From Takakia lepidozioides (lineage: Eukaryota; Streptophyta; Takakiopsida; Takakiales; Takakiaceae), in contig CM060733.1 in the NCBI GenBank assembly GCA_030704615.1, positions 30,754,001 to 30,814,000 of the forward strand: a stretch of 60,000 nucleotides of DNA. The letters are read 5' to 3'. The notes beneath the pieces are model-generated. The model was not told the DNA's origin. It did not search any database and worked only from the letters and a program-made list of their open reading frames with translations. Shown one piece after another: positions 1-11,787 of the stretch (its first letter is position 1; each line of letters begins with the position of its first letter). The translations under genes and the position numbers were made by a program.

Positions 1-767
1 TGGAGACCCAACTCTCAGCTCCTGGTCCCAAGAAGTTTGGTGTTAAAATAGACTTTTTTAATGCAATCATGACCGTTGAAGCTGGTCCAAGAGTGGTAGA
101 AATTGGGCCCAGGATTTCTTGGGCCCTAGTGTAAAGCGGCCCTAAGTAGGGCTGAACAAGTCTGCTGACTTGTGGGGGGGTATGTTTTCCACCTCAGGGC
201 AGTGTAGGCTGGGGTAGGTGTTTCCTTGGAAACTTAAAAAATAATAATAATAATAATATATATATATATTCATAACCCTATTTTTATTTAAATCTGGTAT
301 CCACAAATAAGGACACCCAATTTTTATTTTATTTTATTTTATTTAAATGAATCCCTGGTTACTTTATTGATAATTATTGTGGGGAAAAAAATTAAAACCC
401 CGTTGTCGCCATAAGGCACACACACCGTATTTAGTGTATTAAGAGCCAATCATCTCCTGATGGAGATTAAGTCTGGAGAACAAAATACCGTGCCACTACT
501 GATGGACATTTACACAAAGATCCGTGATCCAGGAGCCAAACACCTCCGGTTGGAGGAAAGTCCAAGAGACCAAAAAACAGGGCTCTTTGCCCGAGACCTA
601 AATCTTAACAATGCATACCCTACCCTGTCTACGATGACGCAGGGAGAGCGATGTCGGGAGAGAGTAAGAAGATCTTTGAATAAGGGGGGGCTGAGAGAGA
701 GATCTATCTATAGTGCAGCTTAGAAGCAGTCGATGAAGGTTTCTGATGTTTCCAGTTAATGTCCCGT

Positions 768-1469
768 TCAAACTCCAGGGAAAGAGTGGAGTGGTGCACG
801 AAGATCTCGCCAGGCTTGAGGGGGGAGCTCGTTCCAGCTGCATTGGTCTTGCACAGGGCTGCTGCATATGAGGCCTTGTCTGCCCCAGGTGTGTTGAAAC
901 TTCCTGTGGAGCGCAGCTGCATTCGTGGCGTCACGTTCAATATCTACACAGAGTTTCCCCCATGCTTTCCTAGCCTCAGTTTGTAAGTCCCAAAATACAG
1001 TGGCAAGGAGAGAGGATGTTGTTGTTGTGTGGCCTTGGAAAGTGTTCTTACAACGTAGTTTCCATAAGTGCCACATCGTAGAGGCTCTGAGGGTTTCAAA
1101 CACTGGGCAATTTAGGGTTCTATTCTTGGAAGCTGGGTCATAGTTAAGAAGGAGGTCTGTATCCGTGAGCTGTCTTTTGTCCCAATATCTATAGAATGAC
1201 TTAACATATGGCCAGATTTTGGCTGGTTCTTGACATGAGAGAAGGCAATGTTCGATGGATTCCAATATTGCAATGGAACAACAAGCACACAAGAGGGCTC
1301 CCTGGAGCTGTAGGCATTCCCCCACTTTGAGAACTCTATTAACAACCTGCCAAAGGAAAGCTGCTATCTTTGATGGCCGGGTTTTGATCCACACTGAGCC
1401 CCAAATGATTTTCCAGTTTTCATCGCGGAAGTTGTAGAGCCCCCATTTTGATTCCCATTTCTTGTTCAT
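768..1469 (-). pseudogene. LINE ORF2 carboxy-terminal zf-RVT-like region
   Basis: This 233-codon open frame is the longest remnant of the LINE. It begins with an IWGSVWIKTRPSKIAAFLW-type block, the plant LINE signature of the zf-RVT domain (W....P.K...F.W), followed by a Cys/His cluster (CLSC near residue 80) and a helical tail. The same tail, diverged, occurs on the plus strand at 14,514-14,771, including the LNYDP and PPxxWR...LHS blocks, which shows it is a repeated element and not a host gene. The following frame at 2,118-1,591 is probably more of the same ORF out of frame. Confidence 0.75.
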
Positions 1470-2460
1470 GGGTTGGGTGATTGACAGGGCTTTGTAGCCC
1501 TTTTTTGTTGTGTATGCAAAAAAGGGTTATGGGGTGGTGTTGAATTTCCATAACCATTCGGAAGGGTCAATATCCAATTCTGCCAGTGGCCTACCCAAAA
1601 TCCATACAAAGGAGTTGGTTTGGTAGCCAAGCTCTAGTGGTGATAGTGAGGGGTGGCTGGGGATTCATACCCTTATCTGTGGCTGTCCAGCAGCAGACAC
1701 AGATTGGGGTGAGAGGCATATTTTGGATTGTCAAAGGTTCTGTAGAGGTAAGTGTGAGTCTTAGGGAGGTGGTGTTGATGGCGAATGTGAAAACAGCTAT
1801 GTCATTTATGGATATGTCATCTACAAAAACAATGGTAAGCTGGTTGTGAAGTATGATGAGTGCCCAGGATTTTGGGACTTGTTCCGGAGGGCCTGCGGAA
1901 AGGGTGGCCAACCACTGCACTGGTACAGATTGAAGAAGTTGTTGGTGGCCTTTTGTGGCCCTTGCTAGGCCTACAGCTTGAGCCATAGATTGTAGAGATA
2001 TGAAACCAATCCCTGACCATATGTTATGAATTTGTCTGATGCCAAGGCAGTCCCATTCGGACCACCTTTTTGCCTGATTTTTCTGAGAAGGGGTCAGAGG
2101 AGTGTCGTTTAGAAACAAGTGTTGTCTCTTAACTTCATAGAAGGTACTTGGCTGGGCTTTTACAAGCAGTTTCCTTAGCCGCCCCTAGCCTGACCAGATG
2201 TTAGACCATAGAGCGGATCCCACTGTCTTCAGATTAAATCCTTGAGTGAGCCAACGTAGGGAGGAGCTCCATGGGGTAGTCTTGAGAGGGGAGGATTTTG
2301 TAATGTGGTCATAAACCAAGAATTTCCACCATCCCCCCTCCGGCCCTAGAAACCTGGGTATCCATTTGCCAAGAAAAGCTACAATCTGTGTTTCTGGATC
2401 GAGTATCCCTAACCCCCCTTTTTTTTTGGGTAAACAGATTTGGGCCCAGGCTACAAGCAG

Positions 2461-3674
2461 TCATTTGTTTTGGGATGAGGTCTCGGCTCCCCAGACAAAG
2501 TTCCTAAGCAGGCGCTTGATTTCCTGAATCTGTTTAGAGCGTGGGCGCCAGGAAGAAGCATAATACCATAATCCAGCTGAATGAATCTGATTAGCAACAA
2601 GGGCTCTACCTGTAATTGAGAGATGTTTTGAACCCCAGTAAGTCAGTTTCCTCTTCAAGTTGGTCATTGTGGCAGCAAAAATCTGTTGGTCTGTCTGACC
2701 AATTCCATATGTGTAGCCCAATAGTGTGGTGGTCTCCCCATGTTTGAGCCACCTTAGCCCTTGATCCATTCCCCATGCGGGCGGGGATCCCATTGTGGAT
2801 TTTGAGAGGTTCCCTACCAGCAAACCTGAAGTCTTATTCCAGTTTACTTTGAATCCAGATGCTGCACAAAACTTGTTCAAGGTAAACCCTGCCTGGTCCA
2901 AGTTTTCCGGGGTGGCTTGCAGCATTAAAAAGGTATCATCAACAAACATCGAGTCCACCAAGAAATTGTACTACCTGGTAATGTAGTTAGTGACCCTGAG
3001 GCCCTTTATAAACTGATTTTGCTGTAGCATGTAGCCGAGTGTATCTGCCACCACCAGAAACAGGAAAGGTGAGAGGGGGCACCCTTGCCTCACTAAGCGC
3101 TGCAGAGGGAACGAAGATGATAAATGGCCATTGATTGAGACTCTACTAGATGCATCGGTGAGTAATATCTTGACCCATTTGCAAAAGGATTGGGAAAAAC
3201 CCAATTTGGCCCTGGGGCTGCCAGCAGGTATGACCATTCAACACGATCGAAAGCCTTCCTCAAAGTCTAAAAGGAGGAGGGCAATAGCTTGGTCTGTTCT
3301 AGCCGCGAAGTCTGGAATTTCCTGGGCTAGAAGGAGGTTATCCAATATGTATCTACCCTTGATAAACCCTGTTTGTTTTGGCCTAATTATAGTTGGGAGT
3401 AGAGGTTGCAATCTAAGGGCCAGTGCCTTCGCCACTATCTTGTAGGCTACATTGAGGAGGGTTATGGGCCGACAATTCGATATGTTTGTTCTATCACCTT
3501 TTTATAGAGTAAGGTTATAACTCCTTGTGTCATAATTGTGGGCATGTGTCCCCGTTGAAACACGTGGTTTGCCATTGCAGTGAAATTCCTGGAGATTTCT
3601 GGCCACAATGCTTTGCAAAATTCCACCGATAAACCGTCTATGCCTGGGGTTCTGAAGTTTCGATAATGCTTCAC
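2461..3674 (-). pseudogene. LINE reverse transcriptase core (fragments)
   Basis: Three consecutive frames give recognisable reverse-transcriptase blocks. The segment ending near 3,238 has a block like PKQTGFIKGRYILDN, typical of plant LINE reverse transcriptases. The segment 3,237-2,971 contains VRQGCPLSPFLF. The segment 2,961-2,461 contains the catalytic box as FVDDTFLM, where Phe-Val replaces the usual Tyr-Ala but both aspartates remain, followed by the thumb motif with LLGYTYG. The enzyme would have copied element RNA at the target site. Frame changes near 3,237 and 2,970 and stops elsewhere make it a pseudogene. The assignment to the LINE superfamily is firm; the clade is not determined. 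Confidence 0.85.
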
Positions 3675-4144
3675 CCAGCTCTATATATGTGAACTCACCT
3701 TCTAATTGGGAGGCGAACTGGTGGGACAATAGGGTAGGGGTGTGTAACAAACAAGATGTTTGTTCTTCTGTTGGTTGCAGGGAGTCGAGGTCACTATGAA
3801 AAAGATTATGGAAGTGCCTGCCAGCCAGCATGGCCATGGCCTTTGGTGTAGAAGTTGAAGTGCCTGATGGCTGTTCAATGAGCTCAGAAATTGTTTGTGA
3901 GGCACGTCTCAATCTTGTTCTGTCGAAAAAATATTTATTCATTTTTTCTCTTTTTGTGGACCTGCAATTTCCACTTCCTCTCCTGGATTTTGTGATGAAT
4001 GTCAAGGTTGTTTCTGGCTTGGACATATGTACGGTATGTGTCTTCATCACAGCGAGTGGATTCTATTTTCGATTGACAAACTTTGAGGCATTTGTTTAAG
4101 GCTATGACCTTCCTCTTCCTGATGCTTGCTAGTTCCTGACTCAT

Positions 4145-4502
4145 CCTCTGGTGATTCTGATAATCATGTCACTCTGTCCGTGATGTGATTGCACTTACGT
4201 GACTCGTACCATCTGTATCTACTGCAGCCCACGTTACTCTATCTTGACTGAGCATCCACACTTTTCCCCATGTATAATCACCTGTGTGCACTATACGCAC
4301 GGCCAAGTCTCCTGGCAGATGGTAGTTTGGATCCTGCGGGTCAAATTTAGTAGTTCTATATTAGCAAACCCAACAATCCTGATTACGAGATCACCCATTT
4401 GAGGTGATGCTCAGATAGTTTTCTCTGGCATTCCATCTTGTTGAACTTGAAATTTGCTGATGAGAAGCCAGCCCGTTTGCTTTGTTGGTCCGTGAACGAC
4501 CT
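4145..4502 (-). mobile_element. Internal 5' region of an LTR retrotransposon (noncoding leader)
   Basis: On the minus strand this stretch follows directly after the primer-binding site at 4,503-4,514 and so lies where the untranslated leader and start of gag would be. No convincing gag frame remains. It abuts the LINE remnant near 4,145, so one element has interrupted or truncated the other. Confidence 0.5.
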
Positions 4503-4514
4503 GCTCTGATACCA
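4503..4514 (-). other. Primer-binding site for initiator tRNA-Met
   Basis: The minus strand reads TGGTATCAGAGC, the standard plant LTR-retrotransposon primer-binding site, complementary to the 3' end of initiator tRNA-Met. It adjoins the end of the repeated 1.06-kb unit, which identifies that unit as a 5' LTR in minus orientation. Confidence 0.85.
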
Positions 4515-5571
4515 AAAATAGAGGACCTACCCAGACATCAACTTGATCAACCGTTAGTATTTTGTCTATCCTAGGCTGCAGCAGAGGAGAAAACCAAGAA
4601 TAGACAGTAAAATTTGTGCATGAAACTTATTGTATTATAGACTTGTTGATTTTGCCCAAGCACAGTAGGAAATATCATCCCTTTGGAGTTCATATGTCGT
4701 ATCGTTTCTTGCACTTCAATATCCTGGCATTCCATTTGTTGAAGAACGTTCAATGAGTGCCACTTAGTTAGTCTTGACCTGAAGAGATCAGTTATCATCT
4801 ATTGATGCTTGGGTCAGGACTAATGCATTTCTTAATACATGACAGGCAAGGGAGTTATCTCTGGAAAGCTTCAGCTCTACTAATTGTATGAGGTATGTGA
4901 ACTATTTGCAATTTTACTTGCTTCATGGATCATACTTCTCTCCACTAGGCATTGTTATTGCATATAATTTTCTGATCTTAATATCAGTAAGGAGTTAGTC
5001 CATTAATCAGGGATCAAATCAGATTACTCTATGTGATCTCTATGTCTCTATAGTAAACCGGTTGATATAATACTAGTCTAGCTAATTGTTAAATCCATTT
5101 ATCTATGCTGGAAACACTTGCATATGATCTGATGGTATTACATATTCTAAGTACAAACAGCCCTGCGTTAGTGAAGAAATAGATCCTAATTCTATAATCA
5201 GTCTAGTACATGGTGAAGCAAATAAGTAACAAAGCTTTCTCCCATGATCATAAGACTCAAAAGGCATAGATTGAAATCAGCACTAAATTTTTTTCAACCG
5301 AACAAGCCTAATACATCAGCCTACTCGCTGGTTATGAAAACAACAAGGCACACTACATGTTTACACTCCTCTCTTCTCAATCCACTCCAAGTATCATATA
5401 TAAAACTGGTACTATCTTCTTCCTAGAGCTCTCATTTATACGTGCTCGCTCTCCTTCTTCAGCACACAACACCACTGACTGCCCACATGGGCTCATAATA
5501 TACTACAAACAGAGAATTGAAATCAGATTCTTCATCGTGGAATGTCACGACAAGGCCGGGTATTATCCCCC
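4514..5571 (-). repeat. LTR copy A (1,058 bp), minus orientation
   Basis: This unit is repeated in inverted orientation at 8,656-9,721 with high similarity across its length. In minus orientation it starts GGGGGATAATACCCGG and ends CCTCTATTTTT, immediately followed by a tRNA-Met primer-binding site, so it acts as the 5' LTR of a retrotransposon whose body has largely been lost. The visible homology limits are not the canonical TG...CA, so the exact termini are uncertain. Confidence 0.7.
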
Positions 5572-6092
5572 TTTGCCTTATCCCCACCTAAACATAAAAT
5601 TGCGGCTACATTAATTTCATCCTCATCTCCTCGATCTTAGTTTGGTCTCAGACCATCCCTTTGCCCATACGGTGCGCCGATCATAACTTAATTCGCCATT
5701 TTTAGGATTCAAATAGTCAACCTGCCAATTAAATTCCTTTGTCAAATTTTCATCCATGATTTCACTATTCATCCCCTACTTCCATCCATTGACAAATAGA
5801 TGAATGTATTTCAAGATTTTGTTTTCATCCTCTTCTCCATCCGTTGTATGAATTTCACTTGTTTCTCCATCTGTTCTCCATTTTCATCCATCACTGACAA
5901 TTTGAATGAAAAACACTGATCATCCTGCATCCATCCCTTTATCCTAAATTCTCGCTGCATCATCTTTATACTTAGCCAATTTCGCTTTCCAGGTCCCGCT
6001 CCATGCCATCGTTCACTGCTTGTTGCTTTGCTCCCGCCATTGTTTTCTATCACTTGCTTTCGCCTTGTTTTGGCAAACTTATGTCACAGAAT
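5572..6092. other. No recognisable gene
   Basis: AT-rich stretch between the LTR and the MULE fragment. A short minus-strand open frame (6,053-5,811) could be a downstream part of the MULE-related gene but matches nothing recognised. Confidence 0.4.
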
Positions 6093-6647
6093 CTAGAAGC
6101 CACAAGCTGGATCTCCATGACGTTTATAAGATTCAAATGTCTTTTGTTTGGCAATGTTTAGAATGTCATACATTTTTAGAAAATCGTCTCTCGTAGATGC
6201 ACCTTCTGCCTCGTTTTTCTCTTGCCAATGTCGCTTGTGTTCATCCAAAATTGCACGAGGAGTGGTTCCACAATCAAGTTTTTTCCCTATCCATTCCTTC
6301 AATTCTTCCGATATGAAGGGAGCAAATTGAGAACGACGATCAATGGATTCTGGGTCCAAATTTCCATGACAAGGTTTACCCATAGCGTCCGTGTGTTGCA
6401 TATGATAATAAGCCAATTGTGCAACATCGGGATATAAACATAATTGTTTCACTGAAAACATGCATAAACAACCTCGACATGTTGTTTCTCCGTGTCCCAC
6501 CTTGTCTCGTCTTTTTTTCTTGATTTTACGGCCTAACGTTGTTGACACTTGAAGTGTCATAGATGGTGGCGGTGGTGAAGCAATCGGCTCATTTGGATTG
6601 GGACGATCATCCTCTGGACCCCATCCACAATGGTACCTATAATACAA
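6093..6647 (-). pseudogene. MULE (Mutator-like) transposase, amino-terminal domain fragment
   Basis: The open frame starts with YRYHCGWGPEDDR, has a basic stretch (KIKKKRRD), a Cys cluster (CRGCLCMFSVKQL), then an HTDAMGKPCHG block and an ISEELKEWI block followed by a helical HKRHW segment. The same order (YGPED, basic run, RGCLCCFKV, SGKPYHG, ISEELKKWI, HKEH) occurs in the MULE on the plus strand at 39.4-39.9 kb, so both belong to one family of MULE amino-terminal DNA-binding regions. The catalytic DDE portion does not follow, so this is a truncated copy or an exon of an element whose remainder has been lost. Confidence 0.65.
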
Positions 6648-7330
6648 TATTACACTTCAATCACATCAATATGTATTCTATACATAACTATATTTTAATC
6701 TGACAAATATGCATTTAGTAAAATCTACCATTTATATCAGAGGGTTATGTAATGTTCTAATGGATTTTATATCTGAAGAAGTTCTTTCCGTAAGGTTGTT
6801 TTGGGAAACCCTAGTTTTCCTAACAACATACATTTCTTCTATGGAAAGCACCATTTTTTGTCCACAACTAATTACGTGACAAAACAAAGTAGCAGATGAT
6901 ATTACATGCAATGTAATGTAAATAAGATTGCATGCTAAACATATAGAGATAATTTGAAGTAACATGTAAGAAGAAAACACACCATTTGTGTGTAATGTAA
7001 CTTTGAATTGTTGCATTTTGTGGCGGCTTTTGCTTTCGTGTCTTGATCAAATACTAATTTGGCCCTAAATTTTTGCCATTTTGGCTACGCCATGGGGAAT
7101 CCACACTACGATGCCATAGCTAGACGCGGTGAGGCTCAACTCGAGAAAGATGAGTCCACCGCGATCTGCCGTGAAGATAATAACGTCAGGTGCCCAAACA
7201 TATATTGGCCCCTGGATGACACTTGGGTCAATCCCAAATGTCAATCTATAAAAGCTAGCTATTTCCTAGCTAACTTCACACTAGTGGTAAAATAACTTAA
7301 CAGTTGTCGTGCGCATACATAACTACATCG
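6648..7330. other. No recognisable gene
   Basis: AT-rich to mixed sequence. Several short open frames lie on both strands but none has recognisable motifs. Confidence 0.4.
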
Positions 7331-7334
7331 CTCA

Positions 7335-7466
7335 CCACTAGTACACCATTAGGCTGCCACTAGACAACCACTAGTCACCACTAGTGCAGCCACTAGTCCA
7401 ACACTAGTGTAGCCACTAGTCCAACCACTAGGCTGCCACTAGCCACCACTAGTGCAGCCACTAGTC
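7335..7466. repeat. CCACTAGT-rich degenerate tandem array, copy 1
   Basis: Repeated words such as CCACTAGTCCAACCACTAG and GGCTGCCACTAG succeed one another with irregular spacing. A sister array occurs at 11,684-11,787, and both are preceded by a shared stretch containing GTGCGCATAC and AACTACATCGCT. The repeats probably belong to the noncoding end of the gypsy-like element whose coding remnant begins at 7.7 kb. Confidence 0.75.
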
Positions 7467-7733
7467 CATCACAATCGCCCCCCTAGCTGGCGCTTAGGTC
7501 CCTCTAAGTCCAGGTAGCCACAAGATGTGATAGTGGCCATAGCCTCACTAAGTTCTCCACCACTGTCCCTACTACACTCAAACTCAATAGATCAAGAGGT
7601 CAGGTACAAGAGTTGCCCCATCGTTAGTCGCCGTCTTGCAACATGTGAACTTGAGCCTGAGATCTCGAGTATTAACTCCTATAAGCTTGGCCTCCCATGT
7701 CTTGTTAGCTACCACTAGTCATATCCACTGCCA

Positions 7734-8655
7734 CTATCCCAAGCAGTGTGGACAAAACCAATCTCCATCAGGAACCCTCTCAAGAGGTGGTGTCAAGCAT
7801 CCCATGTCCCAATCTCTTGAGCATCGATCACACACCAACATAATGGCGGCACCACGAGCATGGCCAAACTCCTCATGGGCATGCCGCAGTAACCGTGCAC
7901 GCTGTGTTGGGTGAGGCACGATCCTCACCCGACCATCCTCCTACACTCGAAGCAGGTGTATCCCCTCCCACTTGAACCTCTTGGCTCGTTGCATGATCCG
8001 ATCTCTCTCCTTGGTAGTCACACTAGCTGCCGTGTCTCAAGTGCAGAGGTAACCCAACACAAATGAATCCTCATATATATATCTCTGGCACCACCTGGCT
8101 CATCACTAGCCTCAGGGTCCTCAAACACTCCGTCTACAGTCATCCCTGTTGTAGGTCCAACCTGACCTCCCGATGCCAAGATACACAAAATGGCAGATGC
8201 ATGTCATCCCGACACCATCTCCTCGTCCGTCTCACCATGCCACCGAGCTCCAGTGTCATCCTGCTGGCTCGTGCATGGATTGCGACTCAATCTATCCGCA
8301 TCCCTATTGACCAAACCCGGTCGATGCACCACCTGAAAATGTCTCATATGCTCCTCTACCGTAGCACTAAAGATGATGATGTCATCTATGTAACACTGAG
8401 CAAAGTCCACCCCTTCTAGAATCCTGTCCATGACTCTTTGGAACTCTACAAGAGCGTTCTTAAGCCCGAATGGTAAGAACTGCCACTAATATAGGCAATC
8501 CTTCTCGTGCTCATTGATCCCCCAGAATGTCGTCTTCTGCTTGACCGCCTCATTGATCGGCAACTGGTGATATCCGGACCGCAAGTCCAAAGTGCTAAAG
8601 ACCTTGGCATGCCCGATGGCATCAAAGATCTCTTCTGGTGTGACTTATCAGACTT
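7734..8655 (-). pseudogene. Ty3/gypsy polyprotein remnant with PHD-like finger (internally deleted)
   Basis: Read on the minus strand, the remnant begins with reverse-transcriptase blocks near 8,640-8,550 (FSTLDLRSGYHQLPI, in a frame shifted from the next part) and continues through the catalytic box CYIDDIIIFS near 8,380. It then jumps directly to the end of RNase H (HRPGLVNRDADRLSRNP), so the intervening part is deleted. Further on (7,928-7,734) a HEEFGH block typical of the integrase zinc-binding region is followed by a PHD-like half finger, CDRC...C...GDWFCPHC, in which the usual WH is WD. The order and motifs are those of plant Ty3/gypsy Pol. Frameshifts, stops and the deletion make it inactive. 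Confidence 0.8.
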
Positions 8656-9721
8656 GGGGGATAATACCCGGCCTTGTCGTGACATTCCACGATGAAGAAT
8701 CTGATTTAAATTCTCTGTTTGTAGTATATTATAAGCCCATGTGGGCAGTTAGTGGTATTGTGTGGTGAAGAAGGAGAATGAGCACGTATAAATGAGAGCT
8801 CTAGGAAGAAGATAGTACCAGTTTTACATATGATACTTGGAGTGGATTGAGAAGAGAGGAGTGTAAACATGTAGTGTGCCTTGTTGTTATCATAACCAGC
8901 GAGTAGGTTGGTGTATCAGGCCTGTTCGGCTGAAAAAAATATAGTGCTGATTTCAATCTATGCCTTTTGAGTCTTATGATTATGGGAGAAAGCTTTGTTA
9001 CTTATTTGCTTCACCATGTACTAGACTGATCATAGAATTAGGATCTATTTCTTCATTAACACTAAGGATAAGGGCTGTTTGTACTTAGAATATGTAATAC
9101 CATCAGATCATATGGCAGTGGTTTCCAGCATGCATAAATGGATTTAACAATTAGCTAGACTAGTATATATCAACCGATTTACTATAGAGGCATAGAGATC
9201 ACATAGAGTAATCTGATTTGATCCCTGATTAATGGACTAACTCCTTACTGATATTAAGATCAGAAAATTATATGCAATAACAATGCCTAGTGGAGAGAAG
9301 TATGATCCATGAAGCAAGTAAAATTGCAAATAGTTCACATACCTCATACAATTAGTAGAGCTGAAGCTTTCCAGAGATAACTCCCTTGCCTGTCATGTAT
9401 TAAGAAATGCATTAGTCCTGACCCAAACATCAGTAGATGATAACTGATCTCTTCAGGTCAAGACTAATTAAGTGGCACTCATTGAACGTTCTTCAACAAA
9501 TGGAATGCCAAGATATTGAAGTGCAGGAAACAATATGACATATGAACTCCAAAGGGATGATATTTCCTACTGTGCTTGGGCAAAATCAACAAGTCTAGAA
9601 TACAATAAGTTTTATGCACAAATTTTACTGTTTATTCTTGGTTTTCTCTTCCGCTGCAGCCTAGGATAGACAGAGTACTAACGGTTGATCAAGTTGATGT
9701 CTGGGTAGGTCCTCTATTTTT
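8656..9721 (+). repeat. LTR copy B (1,066 bp), possible solo LTR
   Basis: This is the inverted counterpart of the LTR at 4,514-5,571. It interrupts the gypsy remnant, lying directly upstream (on the minus strand) of its reverse-transcriptase blocks. No primer-binding site follows its 3' limit, so it is best read as a solo LTR. ACTT occurs on both flanks (8,652-8,655 and 9,722-9,725), a possible short target duplication. Confidence 0.65.
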
Positions 9722-11680
9722 ACTTACACACTCTCGTCTCATATAGATAAAAAATGGTCGAAATATCATACATGATAAGTGCTTGGCATTTATTCAGTAA
9801 CCACATCATTCATCAAGAACGATTGCAGTTATGGAGATATCCTTGAAGAAGTATGTTTTTTTTTTAATGCACCAGCACTCAATGTCATTCACGACACAAG
9901 TGGCCTATTAAAACTAAGATAATCTGAGTGGATTTTAGCCCAACATCCAAGTTTTTTTTTGCCAGTTTCCTTTTTGAGAGATTGAGGTGTAATCTAAGGA
10001 CTTCTGGACAAAACAACACTACTGAAAACTATCTTCATCAGCCATTGGCTTAGATCTGAACCAGAAAAGCAGTTGGGGATGGGTGACATTGAGTATTGAC
10101 AATCTCCCTTTTTAATATTCACTCCATCAACCACTTGAGTGGTTGGTGATCCGTGACAAGGGTGAAGAGATTGCCGTATAGATAGGGTCAACATTGTATT
10201 TAAGTCCTAAATTTTGAAAGCTGGAAACAACAGCTTTTGTGGTCCCTGATGTGTCATATTTGGTGGACTGGTGTGATTCTGTCACCTGCTAGCAGTCTAT
10301 CTGAATGAACATCTCTAGTTTCTTGCAATCATTAGAAGGGGTCTGTTGTTGTTTAAGTTTGTCCATTTGTTTCTGCAGAATTGACCTCAGCAAAAATCTA
10401 GTAATCATTATTCCCTTCCCCCAACATGATAGTTACAACTCGTTCTCAAACAAACTGAAATAGACTTGGCCATATAGAAAATCAGTAGTACAATTCTTGC
10501 CACATGCATTATCTTACTCTGCTAGCCAGAGACTTTATAGTGTGTCCTCTCTTCACACTATGCCCAGCAGCCAGAGTTGGTAACACTTAGTCACGATAGA
10601 CAAATACGGTAGCTATTCAAGAATTGGATGTTCAGATATGACATGAAAACCAGTCCTTAAATCAACTTAATCATGTGTAATGCATAACAACTATGGCAAT
10701 TTTAGACTAGATTTTGCATTCTTGCAGATGTAAAACTGATGACCAGCTCTGGGGAGAGTCAATGATGCATCAGCCAGTAACCACAATGTGTACATCTCTT
10801 ACAGTGAAGAGCAACCCATAACAGTTCCCAAGGGAGAGCCCTAGAGTAGGGGAGGTGTTGAAAACCTGAAGGGTTTAGGGTTTAGGGTGGTCAACAAAGG
10901 CTTGCAAAGGTAATAAAAAGTAGAAAAAATTCTAGAAAAAAACACAATAAATTTAAAGGGGGGTCGGTTCGGACCCAAATACAAATGCAATGGAAACCAA
11001 GACAAAAGCATCCAATGTGCGCCTATCGTGCCTAAAGGGATGCAATAAGACTATTATGTGTTATACAAGGACTCTCACCCTCACGATATAATGTTCTCTA
11101 ATTGAAGAATGAGGCATTTTCGCTCCAACCGTAAGTTTTTTTTATGTTTGCTTCTCCTTGTTTAGCGACAAAAATCTTGCTTATGGACAAGCATGCGCTC
11201 AAAGCACTCACAAACATAGGGTCAAGTCTCAACCCCTAATTGGAAAACTTATATGCCCCACCTTCAAAAATAGGTTCGTACCTCTAAGGAAGAATGTGAG
11301 GGCTTACCGCATAAGGTCATCGACAAGAAGGTTAGGTCGGCAGAGGCTTGCGCATGCCCATAGTCCTCTGATCGTTCGAGATGAATTCGAGGGAGGATCA
11401 ACCAAGTCCCTTCTCTCCGACCATCGGGCGTACGACAAGGGGAACCGTGTAGTCGGGGCTAAATTAGCTTACCCAACACGATTACCATATACCCCCAGCC
11501 GCCTTCTCCATTGTAAGCGGTGGCTAAGATGGCGTCAAACGGAAGGCTCTATACGCCCATGCTTTGGAAAGAAAAATGGCCTCGGAAGTATCCAAGGGTT
11601 GGGATTCCCTGTTGTGCGCATACCTATCGCTACACAACTACATCGCTGTCCAAAACCACATAATACATGTGCACACCAAA
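9722..11680. other. Noncoding stretch; TTTAGGG-like motif at about 10,869-10,889
   Basis: No convincing gene. A short run of AGGGTTTAGGGTTTAGGG resembles the plant telomere repeat or telo-box. A 179-codon plus-strand open frame at 11,158-11,697 has no recognisable motif and runs into the CCACTAGT array, so it is treated as chance. Confidence 0.4.
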
Positions 11681-11683
11681 CAC

Positions 11684-11787
11684 TAGTCTATCACTAGTCC
11701 ACCACTAGTGTAGCCACTAGTCCAACCACTAGGCTGCCACTGGCCACCTCTAGTGCAGCCACTAGTCCATCACTAGGCTACCACTAG
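11684..11787. repeat. CCACTAGT-rich degenerate tandem array, copy 2
   Basis: Same words and flanking context as the array at 7,335-7,466, indicating that two copies of one repetitive element bracket the gypsy remnant and the solo LTR. Confidence 0.75.

Larger units (their letters stand above)
230..4144 (-). mobile_element. Degenerate plant LINE (L1-like non-LTR retrotransposon), 5' truncated
   Basis: This is a remnant of a non-LTR retrotransposon read right to left. Fragments of ORF2 follow one another in different frames: a linker before the reverse transcriptase (about 4,144-3,500), reverse-transcriptase fingers and palm (3,674-2,461), then a carboxy-terminal zf-RVT-like region (1,469-768). 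The 3' end lies near 240-340, where the minus strand carries an ATAAAATAAA-type tail, as expected for a LINE 3' terminus. The endonuclease domain expected upstream is not seen; LTR-retrotransposon internal sequence begins near 4,150 instead, so the LINE is truncated or interrupted there. Many frameshifts and stops make it inactive. A related 3' end lies at 14.2-15.2 kb on the other strand. Confidence 0.85.

Noticed and set aside
7335-7466. Possible CRISPR array
   Set aside because: Repeat spacing is irregular, there are no unique spacers of constant length, and the genome is eukaryotic.
8656-9721. LTR copy B as the 5' LTR of the adjacent gypsy remnant
   Set aside because: Its orientation is opposite to the gypsy frame and no primer-binding site follows it.
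10869-10889. Telomere at this place
   Set aside because: Only about three TTTAGGG-like units; too short for a telomere and best read as a telo-box or interstitial scrap.
11158-11697. A 179-codon plus-strand open frame
   Set aside because: No motif or splice context. It is basic and low in ordinary protein character and runs into the CCACTAGT array.
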